A stretch of DNA of 64,000 nucleotides from contig NC_052395.1 of assembly GCF_009389715.1 (NCBI RefSeq), forward strand, positions 23,312,482 through 23,376,481. Reading direction: 5' to 3'. The notes beneath the pieces are model-generated. The model saw only the letters and a list, made by a program, of their open reading frames with translations, was not told where the DNA came from and made no database searches. The stretch comes from Phoenix dactylifera. Taxonomy: Eukaryota > Streptophyta > Magnoliopsida > Arecales > Arecaceae. Of the stretch, positions 28,298 through 39,645 are shown one piece after another (the first letter of the stretch is position 1; each line of letters opens with the position of its first letter). The position numbers were made by a program, and so were the translations under genes.

Positions 28298-29554
28298 TCA
28301 TACATGTTCTGATTCCTTGGGCTCCGCATCTTTTTTCTGGTGAATGTTGCTATCTGAGATATTCTTTGGGATTTTTATTTCGATGAAGTTATCGATGTCA
28401 ATGTATGCCTCGATTTTTCTCCAATTTGCATTTTCTGGCAGCTCAAGGCGCCTGACATATCCATGCTCCCACCAGCGGCCAGTCCTCCAGTCCCTCGAAT
28501 CTGATTCTCGGCCTCTCCACTTGCCACTGATCTCAATCACCTTGCCCTTTTCACCACATATCTCTACATCACAATTCCTTGCGCCTACTGGGAAAAAAAC
28601 CCAGAAAAGTGTTAAATTTTGCATAGCAAGATCAGTTATCCATTCTTCATCACTCCTATAGTTATGTTTCTTGTCATCAGTTTTATGTGTTTCATCTTGT
28701 GTATTAGATACTGCTTATCTCAAGTGAGAAAGCAATATAATTATGTTTTAATGGCTCGACTCCCTAGGTATATTTGCAACTAAGCAGCAGTAATAATAGG
28801 AATGGATTTGGGAGCCAGGGTGAGAGAAAGGAAAAACTAGAAAATGAAAGAAAGCACCAAAATCTAAGCAGCATAAGATAAAGCTGAAATAAACTTGATT
28901 GGTTATGTTAGTAGCTATTCTTATGGTGTTCTGTATAAATACAATCCTAATATGCAAGTTTTGAGGAGCAGAAACTGAACGAGAACACTAGTTAGGTGAG
29001 TGATAAGCAGCGAAAATTGATTCATGGTACCTATAGCTAGATTATGTAAGAATTGGAAACATCAAAAACATCTACAAGTGGAAGGTGAACGCAAGGACAA
29101 GTTTTTTGACGACAAAAATAGAGTAGAGGTACTTCTTATGTAAAGGAGGGAGAAGACATATATATATAAAGCATTCTTAAAGGACTTGCAATTCTCCAGA
29201 ACTACTAAGTAATTCTTCATATTTGTAAGGTGAATTTTGAAGACTACCTGGTAATTCAGCTCTCAAAACAAACTCTGAATCTCTTTCATGCCAATCAACA
29301 CTAGTTTTGGAGGCACTCCTGAGACCTGAGAGCAGATTATCTGAATCAAAGTCCCAGAGCGGGAAGGCATCGGCAGGGTCGAAGAACTTGCCGAACAACA
29401 GCGGGCTGAAGAGTGAACCCTCTCCGAAGACCTTCCGAGCTGCGTCCCCATCCCGAGCAATGAAGGAATCGAACGCGTCTTCACTCAGTGACATGCGCCA
29501 TTTCTGGGAGTCTTGATCGCCTGGTCTGACTTCAAGCACCCTTCTGGGCGACAT
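28298..29554 (-). CDS. Class VI small heat-shock protein (HSP20 family)
   Basis: ATP-independent chaperone of the alpha-crystallin family. Exon 1 is 29248-29554 and exon 2 is 28298-28587; the GT-AG intron joins ELP|VGARNCDVEIC. 198 residues, near the ~190 of Arabidopsis 21.7 kDa class VI protein At5g54660. Signatures shared with that protein are the N-terminal NEDAF-like SEDAFDSFIARDG, then KVFGEGSLFSPLLFGKFFDP, FPLWDF, and in exon 2 DWRTGRWWEHGYVRRLELP. The alpha-crystallin core spans roughly residues 88-180 and closes with IEIKIPK. No organelle signal is evident, so cytosol is likely. An in-frame extension upstream of the chosen Met is unlike the family and was not used. No perfect heat-shock element was found in the 350 bp upstream. 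Confidence 0.9.
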
Positions 29555-30639
29555 TGCCAAGCTTTGGCAAGAGAGCTGCCTGTTGGGTTCTCCTTTATAA
29601 TGGTGAGGCCGTCTTTTGGAAAAGCGGAGAACAGATTCCTTTTGGATTGCTTCAAGAGAATATTTTCTTCTCCAGAGCTTTCCATGGCTATGGACTTGTA
29701 CCTTTTGGGTCCACAGCAATCCGCCGTCAAGTTAACCGCAACCATCTGATTGTAAATTCTGGAAGACCAAATCTTTACAGCTTTGGAGGAAGTTTCTCAG
29801 CAATGTGCCTTCCATGTGATTGGCAGCCATCTGGCTTCTGTGCTCTTTCTTGGTAGTAGATTAGATACCTTTCAGATAGTGTTCCTTATCAGTTCCCCTC
29901 GAGAATTCATTAAATTTTATGGGCTTCTTGTTTGCCCCTTAACAACCGAATAATATGGTAATTACCTCAACCAGGTGTCTAATAAGAAGATCAACTAGAG
30001 AAAGATGTGTTGGTGACAACCAAGACTTTCGTCAAAAAGACTACCAAGACCCGAGCAGCGTTTGATTGCAATGCTGGAAAAGCATGCATCCTGCTTGTTT
30101 TTTTTTATATACTAAAACATATGATTTATATAATTCTAGTACGGATATATTAAAAATAAATAAATTTAGACAACTTCCTCCCTCCAATTTATATGGATGC
30201 GCCTGGTTAAAAGCTAGCGCAAGAAAGATCATAAATCTGCATGTAATCCAAAATAGATCGGTTGTGCTGCTCGGAATAGAGAACAAATATTAAAAAATAA
30301 ATAATACCAAGGAGATGGTGGAAGAAAAATTCTACACAAAATTTTTAATTAAAAAAATAGAAATCCAACTTTTCTTACTAAGAACGTCATAAAAATGTCT
30401 TCCATACCTTTTCTCCCTCTCTTCTTTTATTTTCTTGTGCCATCGTGACCGATACCTTACACGGCCCTTTTAAATAGAGCTCTCACCGGTTTGGTTTCCA
30501 CCTCCACTCGAAAATATTAATAAATAAAAAACAGAAAATTGGTGCCCAAACTTTAATAATTATTAAAAAATAAAAATATTTATAAATAGCTAGGTAGAAT
30601 AAAATTAAAAATAGAATTCTAAAAATAATAATAAAAAAA
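29555..30639. other. Upstream region of the HSP20 gene, no further gene seen
   Basis: AT-rich spacer containing the HSP20 promoter. A GAGAATATTTTCTTC-like stretch near 29655-29670 is only a poor match to a heat-shock element. Confidence 0.4.
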
Positions 30640-31330
30640 GAATGATTCAAGCCAATGGTAGATTGCTTTACAAGGAACAAACTAGCGGCATCCAGATGAA
30701 TGGTCGGGAGCTGCCCGGGCCTTGCCGACAGCGGCGATGTGCACCGCTTGCTCCTCCAAAATGACGGACGCTGCGTTAGGTTTGGAGACCAGCCGCTTGG
30801 TATTGTAGTCCGACAAACGCCCACCGGAGGCCTGACGAAGCTGACCGGCCCACCCCTGAGAATTCGCGGTGGCGTTGATGTGCCGACAGGGCCGGAGGTG
30901 GAGCCGCCGAAGGAGTGGAGGAGGAGGTTGACACGGCAGCCACGACATTGGGAATAGCAGAGCAAGTTCCCTCGGCAACGTGTCCGGTCATGCCAAATCA
31001 AGACACCTCACCCTGGCTTCATGGCACCACCTCCAAGCCCGGAGGGAATGCGGGCGGCCCAGGCTAGGTTCATGGCCGCAGCTTTGTCCCAGTACTCCCT
31101 GGTACTCCCATGGCATCCAGGGTAAATGCATCGAACGGAAGCAACAGCTTTACTGAAACGCGCAGGTCAGCCGCTCCCCAGGGGGATGGAAGCCCGGGGA
31201 CGGTGTTCCACCACGGCAGCGGAGCTTGTAGGCTTCTCGAACCCCGGTGGAGGGGAGGAAGAGCCCTGAGTCTGGACGCCGGGCTTGCTGGAAGCTGGTC
31301 AACCGTTGGCGGCAGCCTCACGGCCTAAAA
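30640..31330. other. GC-rich block of unknown nature, possible decayed coding sequence
   Basis: This ~690 bp island is far more GC-rich than its AT-rich surroundings. It contains several overlapping open stretches on both strands, but no frame spans the whole island. On the minus strand one frame (30682-30978) reads through QGWAGQLRQASGGRL and then YNTKRLVSKPNAASVILEEQ, which looks protein-like, but I do not recognise a family. It may be a degenerate gene copy or GC-rich repeat DNA. Confidence 0.35.
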
Positions 31331-31588
31331 TGGCGTTCATGGACCATGAAAACAGAATTGAAGCACCCTTCGTTTGTTGGTCGCTGTAGGAGGGCATAGA
31401 GAGGATCTTGCTGAGCAAAAAAAGGATCAAAGGCTCATCACAGAGCCTCATCTCATCCTCTTGACTCTCGTACTCAAGGCCAAACCAAAGCTCTGTGGCA
31501 TTTCATCTAAGAGAACATTCTGCTGCCTTCGTAGGCTGTTGGATAGCCAACAGGGAACAAATTCTTGCTGAACTGTACAAGTTTTCTC

Positions 31589-31631
<43 letters not shown>

Positions 31632-33026
31632 CATGGAATCCTTTTCCTACAATCTTTGGTTTTTGGGTCCTCTGAATCCGAGCAGCTGCATGGAATCCTT
31701 TCTAGGAGTAGCAGATTTGTGTTCAACGTAACAGAGCTTAATTTAGGGGACTGAATAGCCTAGCCTAATTGAGTGCCAAACTCCAGTGCTGCTGAGAGGA
31801 GCGTGCTGTTTTTGGGTCCTCTGAATCCGAGCAGCTGCTGCTCGTAGAAAGCCTGTGGATCTCAAATCTTGGGTTTGTGTAGTTTCCTGGAGTCCAACAT
31901 TATGTAGTTGAATGGTTGCGTAGCTTTAGAATCTTCCCTGGTATCTTAGTGAGACTGGAAGGTCTTAGCATATAATTCTCCTGCAGCCGTCGAGAAAAAA
32001 CTATTCCATGAGATGTTATAATAAAAAAGCAAAATTTCCTCCACTTTGAATGGTTTTCTTATTCGTTAGCCTCAAGAGGATCAAACTCACGATGTCCTAC
32101 ATCATTTTTTTTTTTTGAAGCAGCATCATCATAACTCTGTCTTCGGATTCAAACTATGGCTTAGATATTCTGTAGCATCCATTCGGAATGGAGCGAGGAG
32201 ATTTTGACCCCTAATGTCTGCTCTTTTTGCCCTTCTTTCTGCTCTGGTTCATTAGCAGGGTGGTAGAGAGGGGATGATGCTACACCTTGCTTTCCTGATA
32301 TCCTGAGTTTTGATGTGGCTTTGTCTATGAGGGTTCTGCTGTGGAATTGCTTTTGCTTTCTTCGTTAGGACTGTAAGTGGTATATTGCCTTCTATTGTCC
32401 GTGTTTTGATCTTCGATGAGGCTTGACCTGCCCAAACTTATGCATGCACATAGGAAATGTGAGGTACTCAAGGTTTGGCGCAAGAAAGAAAAAATTCAAG
32501 AGATCTCAATGTAGTACCTTGAGTACTCAAGGTACTCAAGGTTTTTTTTCTCCATTTAGCTCTGTTTTTTATTCTAGAGATCTTTGGTTGTCTTGTTAGC
32601 TTACTGTTCTTTTAGTCAAATTTGCTTGTATTACAAAGAAAGACCTATAAATGAATGAAGAATTGACAAATTCACTCACTTTGTTTTTGTTGTGTCTTTC
32701 TTTTAGCTTTCTTGATTAAGAAAATTACCTTGATTATTATCATAAGCAAAAGCAACTTATGACAGTTGGTTCCCTCCAAATGATTAATGCCAATCTGATG
32801 TCTAAGATCATGTTTTATTGTTTATTAAGCTCATTTCGTGCAAGTACTAGTAGATACGTCATTGTAAGGGGACAAATCTTGAGATAGACCCATGTACCAA
32901 ATATTAACATTTATTTACAATATACTGAAATGAAGACTTATGCAAAAATACCTTATCAGATCATCCAATTTATTAGATGGTCTGATTGTTACACCCATCA
33001 AGTGTTCAGATGATACATATAATCTT
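31331..33026. other. Spacer with T tract, short direct repeats and a palindrome
   Basis: No gene is recognised. The stretch holds a T tract at 31597-31627, 31 bp direct repeats at 31659-31689 and 31808-31838, a second short direct repeat (GCTGCATGGAATCC at 31628 and 31685), and a 24 bp perfect palindrome at 32513-32536. Confidence 0.6.
32513..32536. repeat. 24 bp perfect palindrome
   Basis: The sequence is symmetric around 32524/32525 with core CCTTGAGTACTCAAGG (32517-32532) extended by four matching bases on each side. The half-unit GGTACTCAAGG also occurs at 32463-32473 and just after the palindrome, so it lies in a small cluster of the same word. Confidence 0.85.
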
Positions 33027-33612
33027 ATTAGAACCAAACCCTAATTTTATATGTCAAATCCTCTGAATTATGTGTGAAATATTCTGGTTATTATGTACAG
33101 ATCTGCTATGTCACCCTTATGTCTTGGTCATGTTTTCCGAATCATATATATTACTAGTTATTGTGTCTTTTAAGCAAAGTTAAATTCCTCTTGTCTCACC
33201 ACCTTCCTAGTCTAACTAGTTAACATGCCATGGGAAAGCCACTGATATCACACCACCTCCATCTAACAACCAACTTTTCATTGGTCATTTGATTCACACT
33301 GGCTCTTGATGGGTTGGTATTAGAACTAAACCCTAATTTTATATGTCATCTCCTCTGAACTATATGTGAAATATTCTGGTTATTATGTAACAATCTGCTA
33401 TGTTGCCCTTATATCTTGGTCATGTTTTTCGAATCATATATATCACTAGTTATTGCGGTCTTGTTAGCAAAGCTAAATTCCTCTTGTCTCACCACCTTCC
33501 TAGTTTAACTAGTCAACATGCCATGGGAAAGCCACTGATAATGGCACCACCTCCATCTAAGACCCAACTTTTCATGGGTCATTTGATTCACACTGTCTCT
33601 TGATGAGTTGGA
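33027..33612. repeat. Tandem duplication, 292 bp unit, upstream of the MWL-type gene
   Basis: Unit 1 is 33027-33318 and unit 2 is 33319-~33612, both starting ATTAGAAC. The units agree over nearly their whole length (about nine bases in ten by eye), including ATGTGAAATATTCTGGTTAT and AACATGCCATGGGAAAGCCA. The second unit ends about 265 bp before the start codon of the gene at 33879, so promoter or leader DNA may have been duplicated. Confidence 0.85.
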
Positions 33613-33735
33613 TGATACCAAGCTTTCCTTCTCCCCTATGAGAAGGAATCCAAGGAAAAAGAAGCAAAGGTGAAGCTAAGACAGAGATGGGAGCATCTTT
33701 ACAAAGTAAAGCTCTCTAGACCTTTCATGATAACA

Positions 33736-33743
33736 TATAAATA
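33736..33743 (+). promoter_or_regulatory. TATA box of the MWL-type gene
   Basis: TATAAATA lies 136 bp before the start codon at 33879, in AT-rich DNA just downstream of the tandem duplication. Position and sequence are typical of a plant TATA element. Confidence 0.5.
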
Positions 33744-33878
33744 TCAATATCTCCTCTTTTCCTTTATTCACATTCCCGCATGAAAGAGTTCTTGATATTG
33801 AAAACATAAAAAACTACTAATATCAGTCCTTCTCCTCATCCTCATCCGCTCTATCATTCAGTTATCAAGCCTGTAACA

Positions 33879-36131
33879 ATGGGAAGGTCAGGAGGTCTGA
33901 TCATCTGCCTTCTGATTTTGAGCACAGATGTAGTGGCCGGTATACTCGGAATCGAAGCTGAGATAGCTCAAAACAAGGTACTCCTCCTTCCTCTTCTTCC
34001 CCTTGTTTTTTGATATAATTGACAAATTTTAGGACTGCAGACAATCTCAAAGTAGCTCTTGATAAGAACAATTGAAGAATGAGAGTTCATAATTCTGTCC
34101 TTTGATGAACTGTGTCTTCAATGTTTCGTCGCAGGGGAAGCACCTGCGGGTGTTCCTCCTTGAGTGCAAAGAGCCAGTCCATCAGGCTTACAACCTTGGA
34201 CTTGCAGCAGCTGTGCTCCTGGCATTTGCTCATGCCATTGCAAATGTACTTGGTGGATGCATGTGTATCTGCTCCAGGGATGAGTTTCTCAGATCTTCTG
34301 CTAACAAGCAAATGGCTGCAGGAACCCTGATTCTATCATGGTAATTTTCCTAGCTTCCTTTTTTTTTGTTGCTTTAGAAATCCTAGCTTTAATATTACTA
34401 GCATTAATTTCTTGGCAGGGAAAAGAATTACATTTACTAGCATGAACAAAAAGTTGTATTCTGATTATTTTGAAGGAGTGTCACTAAAACAGACACACAC
34501 ACACACACAGAGGAGGGTGGGGAGGAAAGATCTCTCTTTGCGTAGGCAATATATATAAAATTTAAATAACTGCATGAGCTACTATTGAACCCACTCATAA
34601 TTGATGTATATAGCTAATATATGGGTGGGACTGGATAAATACAGCTTAGTCATTAGGGCTAATTAGGTCTTCCACCCTAAATATTATTGCACTGATCTTG
34701 CGAGTGCTAGACTGTAAGTGTATGTGTGTTTTGATGAAAAGGGAAACAGCCACCCAATTTTATTACAAATTAAAACAAGTCTATGATCCAGGAGAGAGAT
34801 ACAGAAAAGATTTAAATGCGATTCTTGGTTGGAGGTAGTCTACATCAACGGACTCTCTAGAATACTGAATTGGCTGAGGGAGGGGCTTCCTTGATCAAAT
34901 TCCAGATCTTGGTGGCGGACAGGACCTCCTTCTGTGGGGATCAGAGGGTCCAGGCATCAAAGAAAGGAGATGCCTCTCGATAACAGTCGATGCTGATGCC
35001 GCCTTGTTTCGGAGTACTCTGGCTCTGCCCTCCTTCCAGCATGCCCAGAGGATACTAGCTGCTAACATATTGAATCCAGGCCTCAAGAGTTTAGGTATCT
35101 CCTTCTTCTTCCAATCAACCCAGAAGTTCCTGAATTCCGATGGATAGGAATGAATCACCAACAAACCAAGCAGTGTAGACTAGATACTTTTAGAGAAGAG
35201 GAAGTTGATTAGGAGATGATTGATAGTTCCAGAAGGATTATCGCAAAATGCAAAGCCAGCAGGACTGGACCCAGTTTCCTGCTCAGGTTGGCTCTTGTAT
35301 TGAGCTTGTTTTTAAAAGCCACGTAGAAGGAAGCACTTTACCTTAAGAGGAGTCCTGATTTCCCAGAGCGGCAGCGGAGGGGCATCTTGAGTCTCTGTTG
35401 TTAATGAATCTGTATAAATGTGCTGTGTGTTGAAGGTGCCAGAATATTGTTCCCTCCATATATGATCTTATCTGTGCTGTTGGAGAGGCTAACCCCCTTG
35501 GGAAGCTGAGATACAGAAGTAAACTCCATGGCTGCCTGATTGTCTATAAGAGCCAAAGTACACCATACCATACCGAATAAGATAGTATAGGGCATACGTA
35601 CGGTACCGGTTCAGTACTAGTATGCGGTACATGGGGTATGCCGACACTCAGTATTATGCCAAACCGGCCTCTGTACCGGGCATACCGATACAGTAACAAG
35701 GTGGCACCTGTATGGTGCCTGGTACCGAGATAACGTACCTTGATAAGAGTGCTAATTTTGACATACCATTTTCTTGTTCTAAAATTACACTGTGATGCAA
35801 CTGAAACACTTTTCTTCCTGCAAAAGTTATCGACATTAGGGAAAGAATACACAGAGGATTTTTACTATCTAAATTTTAAATTTGGATTTCAGTTTTGCTT
35901 AATTTCGTCATCATTTTTACAGACCCTAAAAGCTCATTACTTTGAATCAGGATCATCGTCATTGTTGGATTTGCAATGTTGATCATAGGAGCGATATCGA
36001 ACGCCAAGTCAAGAGTTTCTTGCAGCCTTCTTCATCACCATTTCCTTTCAATTGGAGGGATCTTGTGCTTCGTTCATGGACTATTTTGTGTATCTTATTA
36101 TGTCTCTGCTGATGCAGCCAAGCGAGAATAG
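33879..36131 (+). CDS. DUF1218 four-helix membrane protein, modifying-wall-lignin (MWL/DEAL) type
   Basis: Exons 33879-33977, 34135-34340 and 35951-36131, GT-AG, 161 residues. Four hydrophobic segments are clear: about residues 6-24, 50-74, 94-120 and 128-153. Conserved features of the family are GILGIEAEIAQNK after the first helix, the cysteine pattern LLECKEPVHQAYNLG, GGCMCICSRDEF after helix two, and HHHFLSIGGILCFVHGLFC with YYVSA at the end. Arabidopsis relatives MWL-1/MWL-2 influence secondary-wall lignin, and DEAL proteins influence leaf bilateral symmetry. Which role applies here is not known. The first exon is too short to stand out by itself. Intron 2 is 1,610 bp and holds a reverse-orientation LINE fragment plus a GTACC-rich repeat, so it has grown by insertion. 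Confidence 0.88.
34730..35560 (-). mobile_element. LINE fragment (3' end of ORF2, zf-RVT region) in MWL intron 2
   Basis: Read on the minus strand the fragment has the order typical of plant non-LTR retrotransposon C-termini: a DKIIYGGNN / SGTFNTQHIYRFIN region, then LWEIRTPLKVKCFLLRGF, a HLLINFLF block, and FWVDWKKKEIPK followed by LAASILWACWKEGRARVLRN. This corresponds to the reverse-transcriptase zinc-binding (zf-RVT) region and what follows. The frame is shifted and interrupted more than once (for example a stop between the RGF and QYKSQ blocks), so it is dead, and it is truncated at its 5' end with no reverse-transcriptase core. Limits are approximate. Confidence 0.7.
35561..35760. repeat. 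GTACC/GGTAC-rich repeat in MWL intron 2
   Basis: A ~200 bp stretch dense in CGGTACC, GGTATGCC and CATACCG words on both strands. It resembles the arms of the MITE at 49278-50043 (CCGGTACC, GGTACCAGTACC) and may belong to a related fold-back family. I could not define terminal repeats or a target duplication with certainty. Confidence 0.5.
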
Positions 36132-37444
36132 GAAAAAGATGTACAGGAACAACAGTTCTCACCGGCATCCATTCATGATCACCTGCTGTCCAAGATCAGA
36201 AAGAAACTGCTAGTGTAATGAAGTAGACCAGATTTCCAAGCGTGTTTTGTCTCAACATTTTAATTTTGTATGAAACAAGAAGCTAGGCTAACTTCCAAAA
36301 AAAAGAACAATTCTCACAAATATATACTAAGGTTTGTTCACTCACACTTTGGTATGGATATTTTATGTATGAGCTTTTGTTGCATCGTCTTGGTTTCAAC
36401 CCTTATATTCTCATTTCTTTAATCTCTTTATAGATTGAGTTTACATGCATCAAATATGGATTGAAGTATGGGCAAGATGTATCTCTTAGAATTTGGTTTT
36501 GGCTAGCTAATATTGATTTCTGAGAAGAACAATGAAGTCACAACCAGTCACTATGAAAAGATATGATAATTATTTGGATCAAACACTAGAGACACACCTC
36601 ATAAAGTTTAAATCTGAAATTTCTTCTACATAGATAAAGCACAAGCTAGCAATTAATACAATTTACAATCCCCTCTTCCTTACCTGTATACAGGTTGAAA
36701 TTTTCATTTCATGAACAAATGCAAGCACACGAGTATGATCCATCGTTTCACTTTTTCCTTATGCCGCTATTCTGCATACTTGTTATTTGATGATTGATGA
36801 TGACTAGCATGAGACAAAAAAAAAAAAATGCAGATACATTCATGTCTCTGTTCAATATAGCATTGCTCCCTAGCATCTAATGTACACATCTGCCTTCATG
36901 TTTTACAATTACATGACTTTTTTCCTTTTGATGTAAGGGATGCTAAGCCACCCAATATTATCAAGCTCAATAGACATGATTGCAAATGTGTTCAAAGGGA
37001 GCCTCATGAACTTCATTCAAGAGGGACATATGTTCAAAATAACAGTGCAGAGATTCGATTCTTCGTCGCGCCAAGAGATGTCCCTACTCCATCCCCATGT
37101 TCAAAGACGTCTGAAGCTCCCCTTGCCATGTTCACGACCATGTTAGCAAGCTGCCATGGAAGTTACGTTCGCGAGTACTCCCTGTTCAACTCCTTGCATT
37201 AGTGTCTGACCAAGCTCCTCATGCTTTTTATTGAGGTCTCCTCAGTTTCTCCTGTTTCATTCATTAGCACGAAACTGATTTAAGTGCGTCTCCACTTTCC
37301 ATCTCAGCCTTCAAAGATTAACATAAAATCAGTATCTTATGATTACTTTGTAAACAAAAGACACGTGAGAACTCAGAGAAGAGATTACTACAAAATTGGT
37401 ATTGCATGAATACGACATGAAGTCCTCTTCTGTATATCAAAGTG
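36132..37444. other. Spacer downstream of the MWL-type gene
   Basis: AT-rich DNA with no recognised gene. The first few hundred bases should be the 3' untranslated region and terminator. Confidence 0.4.
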
Positions 37445-37625
37445 TGCAACTAGGTTAGTTGGCAAAGTTATTGGATATTAGATGTAATTTATTTGGGTTC
37501 AAATCCCACTCTCATCTCAATCTCAAGAAAGCTTCCTCCTATCCTACTTCTTGGAATATAGGAGAATCTAGTTATTCACCCATTATTATGTTTGATATAG
37601 TTGATAATTTTATAATACAAACTTT
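37445..37625 (+). mobile_element. Probable tRNA-derived SINE
   Basis: An RNA polymerase III type internal promoter is visible: A-box-like TGGCAAAGTTATTGG at 37460-37474 and B-box GGTTCAAATCC at 37496-37506, about 22 bp apart end to start. The flanking sequence cannot fold as a complete tRNA with acceptor stem, so a tRNA-derived SINE is more likely than a tRNA gene. The 3' limit is a guess and no target duplication was identified. Confidence 0.5.
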
Positions 37626-38580
37626 TAGAAGTCATGGTAGAGATAATGATAGTTGCAATAGCAGTGGCCATGGAGAGGATAGAGTGGTAGCCATGAGGGT
37701 GGTGGTGGTAGTGGTAGCAACAAAATGGCAATGATGGCGATGATAATGGCAGCCAACATATATAAAATAAATTTTATTTCTCTTTTTAAAAATAAAATCA
37801 TATTTAATTTTCAAAAACTGCTTTGCTCAATAGGTTCTTCTTAATTTTCTTAGTTTTTGGTATAAACTACTTCATGGTTCAAACTAATTTCTCTTCCTAT
37901 TTTTTTACTTTAACATAAGTCCGCTACATATCACGATCAAACAACTCCCATTTTTCAAATATAATCTCTAATGTCATTTGCCGAACATAAATCTTGCAGT
38001 CCATAGATTACATCCATCCTAAATCAACTTTATGTGCAAAATTACAATAGTTTTAATGATACTAGAGCATGAAAGAAGTATCAAAACCCAGCAACTCTAT
38101 CAAATTTTTACACATACCACCAACTACACTATCTAAATGGAAGATTCGCATGGACATATTTATTTTCGTAGATTTTAATTAAATATAAGTATATAACCAC
38201 TAAATTGCTAAGAACGTCTCGCCCTATATTGCTTTGGGCTGGGCCAAAAGCTAAAGACAAGCAGACCATCCTGCTATCTACTTTGTTTAATGTGATGAGC
38301 CGGCCCAGTCCAGCATGAGATAACAGCAATCCGTATCATTCCCGGTCCAATTAGCCGGGTCGATTACTCTCCATCACCTCCGTAGATCTAGCGGCCCTAC
38401 CAAGATACGGATATATTAATCGTGAAATCAATACGTCCATTTGAACAAAGGGAAGAAAACATGAATAAAGCCCCTCCGCCGAGGCGCCGCCTCCAGGCTC
38501 CAGGTCCGCCCGGCTCCACGAACCCCTCACGAATCGCGATCCAGCCGTCCACTGCTTGTCAATCTGACGGCTCAAATCAC
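37626..38580. other. Spacer upstream of histone H2A
   Basis: Contains a GGTGGTGGTGGTAGTGGTAG-type tract at 37692-37715. No gene is recognised. From about 38470 the DNA becomes GC-richer as it enters the H2A promoter. Confidence 0.4.
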
Positions 38581-38597
38581 GATCCGTGTGCTCTCAC

Positions 38598-38636
38598 GTG
38601 ATTGGCCCCCGCCCTTCACCGGTGCATTATATAATA
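38598..38636 (+). promoter_or_regulatory. H2A core promoter: G-box, inverted CCAAT box and TATA box
   Basis: TCACGTGATTGG at 38594-38605 holds a CACGTG core immediately followed by an inverted CCAAT (ATTGG), and TATATAATA lies at 38628-38636, about 90 bp before the H2A start codon. GATCCGTG at 38581-38588 is one base from the plant histone octamer read in reverse (GATCCGCG). This arrangement suits a replication-linked histone promoter. Confidence 0.55.
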
Positions 38637-38723
38637 GCCTGATCGAAACGCCCAGGCTATTTACAGCACTTCTTCGCACTTCCCTTCTCCTGCTCTCGGG
38701 ATTGCGGATTCTTTCTAGGTGCA

Positions 38724-39645
38724 ATGGCGGGCAGAGGGAAGACGCTCTCCTCGGGGTCGAAGAAAGCCACGTCGAGGAGCAGCAAGGCCGGGCTCCAGTT
38801 CCCCGTCGGCCGTATCGCCCGCTTCCTCAAGTCCGGCAAGTACGCAGAGCGCGTCGGCGCCGGCGCCCCTGTCTACCTTGCCGCCGTCCTCGAGTACCTT
38901 GCCGCCGAGGTTGGTTCTCCTCCTTTCTTTCGCTCTCTTCCTCTTGATTTTTTTTTTTTTTTGGTTGCCGCGTTTCTAGAATACGGTTTGTGCTTCTTAG
39001 CGTTTGGGTTTTTCTTTTGTTTGCTCTGGAATTTTAGTATAATGTACTGAAATTTTCCCAAGGAACCGTAGTTATTTGTAGATTTTTATTCGAAAGATCT
39101 AGATTTTTTTTCTTTGGGAATCTCGTTTTTCTTAGTTATTATGTCGGATTGGGAAAATATATTTGAAGTTCCTCTCTTAATCTTCGAAATTGCCATTCTG
39201 AAGCCGTGATAGCGGTAAATAAGTTGCCTAATTATACCCATTTTTATCGAAGATATCTAAATTCAAAAATCTTCAAATTAAATCGCGAACATTTGAATTT
39301 ATCGAGTTAGGGTTTTTCTTTTTAACCAACTTCTCCCGAAGTCGGCAACCGATCTCTCGTCTCACGTTCTTCGCACGTGTCTAAAGGTAATTCTATTAAT
39401 ATTAGATTCTCTTTTGTTTTATTATGTCTCAGGTGTTGGAGTTGGCGGGAAATGCGGCACGTGACAACAAGAAGACTCGGATCGTGCCGCGGCACATCCA
39501 GTTAGCGGTGAGGAACGACGACGAGCTGACGAAGCTGCTGGGTTCGGTGACCATCGCGAGCGGCGGCGTGATGCCCAACATCCACAACCTTCTCCTCCCC
39601 AAGAAGTCTTCCTCCGGCAAGCCCTCCGCATCCGACGAGAGCTGA
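38724..39645 (+). CDS. Histone H2A (canonical type)
   Basis: Core nucleosome histone. Exons 38724-38909 and 39433-39645 joined phase 0 at YLAAE|VLELAGN, 132 residues. The histone fold is intact: [60 protein letters not shown] and [18 protein letters not shown]. The C-terminal tail is short ([18 protein letters not shown]). It lacks the SQEF phosphorylation motif of H2A.X and the SPKK motifs of plant H2A.W, so this is a canonical H2A, although the N-terminus ([11 protein letters not shown]) resembles that shared by canonical HTA10/HTA13 and H2A.X. The single intron sits at the position usual for plant H2A genes. Its neighbour in this window, the formin gene, is also its neighbour in Arabidopsis as I remember the map (At5g54640 and At5g54650). 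Confidence 0.97.

Noticed and set aside
29555-29719. N-terminal extension of the class VI HSP20
   Set aside because: In frame but unlike the family, whose conserved start aligns with the Met at 29554.
37455-37510. Possible tRNA gene
   Set aside because: A and B boxes are present but I could not fold an acceptor stem or anticodon arm, so a tRNA-derived SINE is the better reading.
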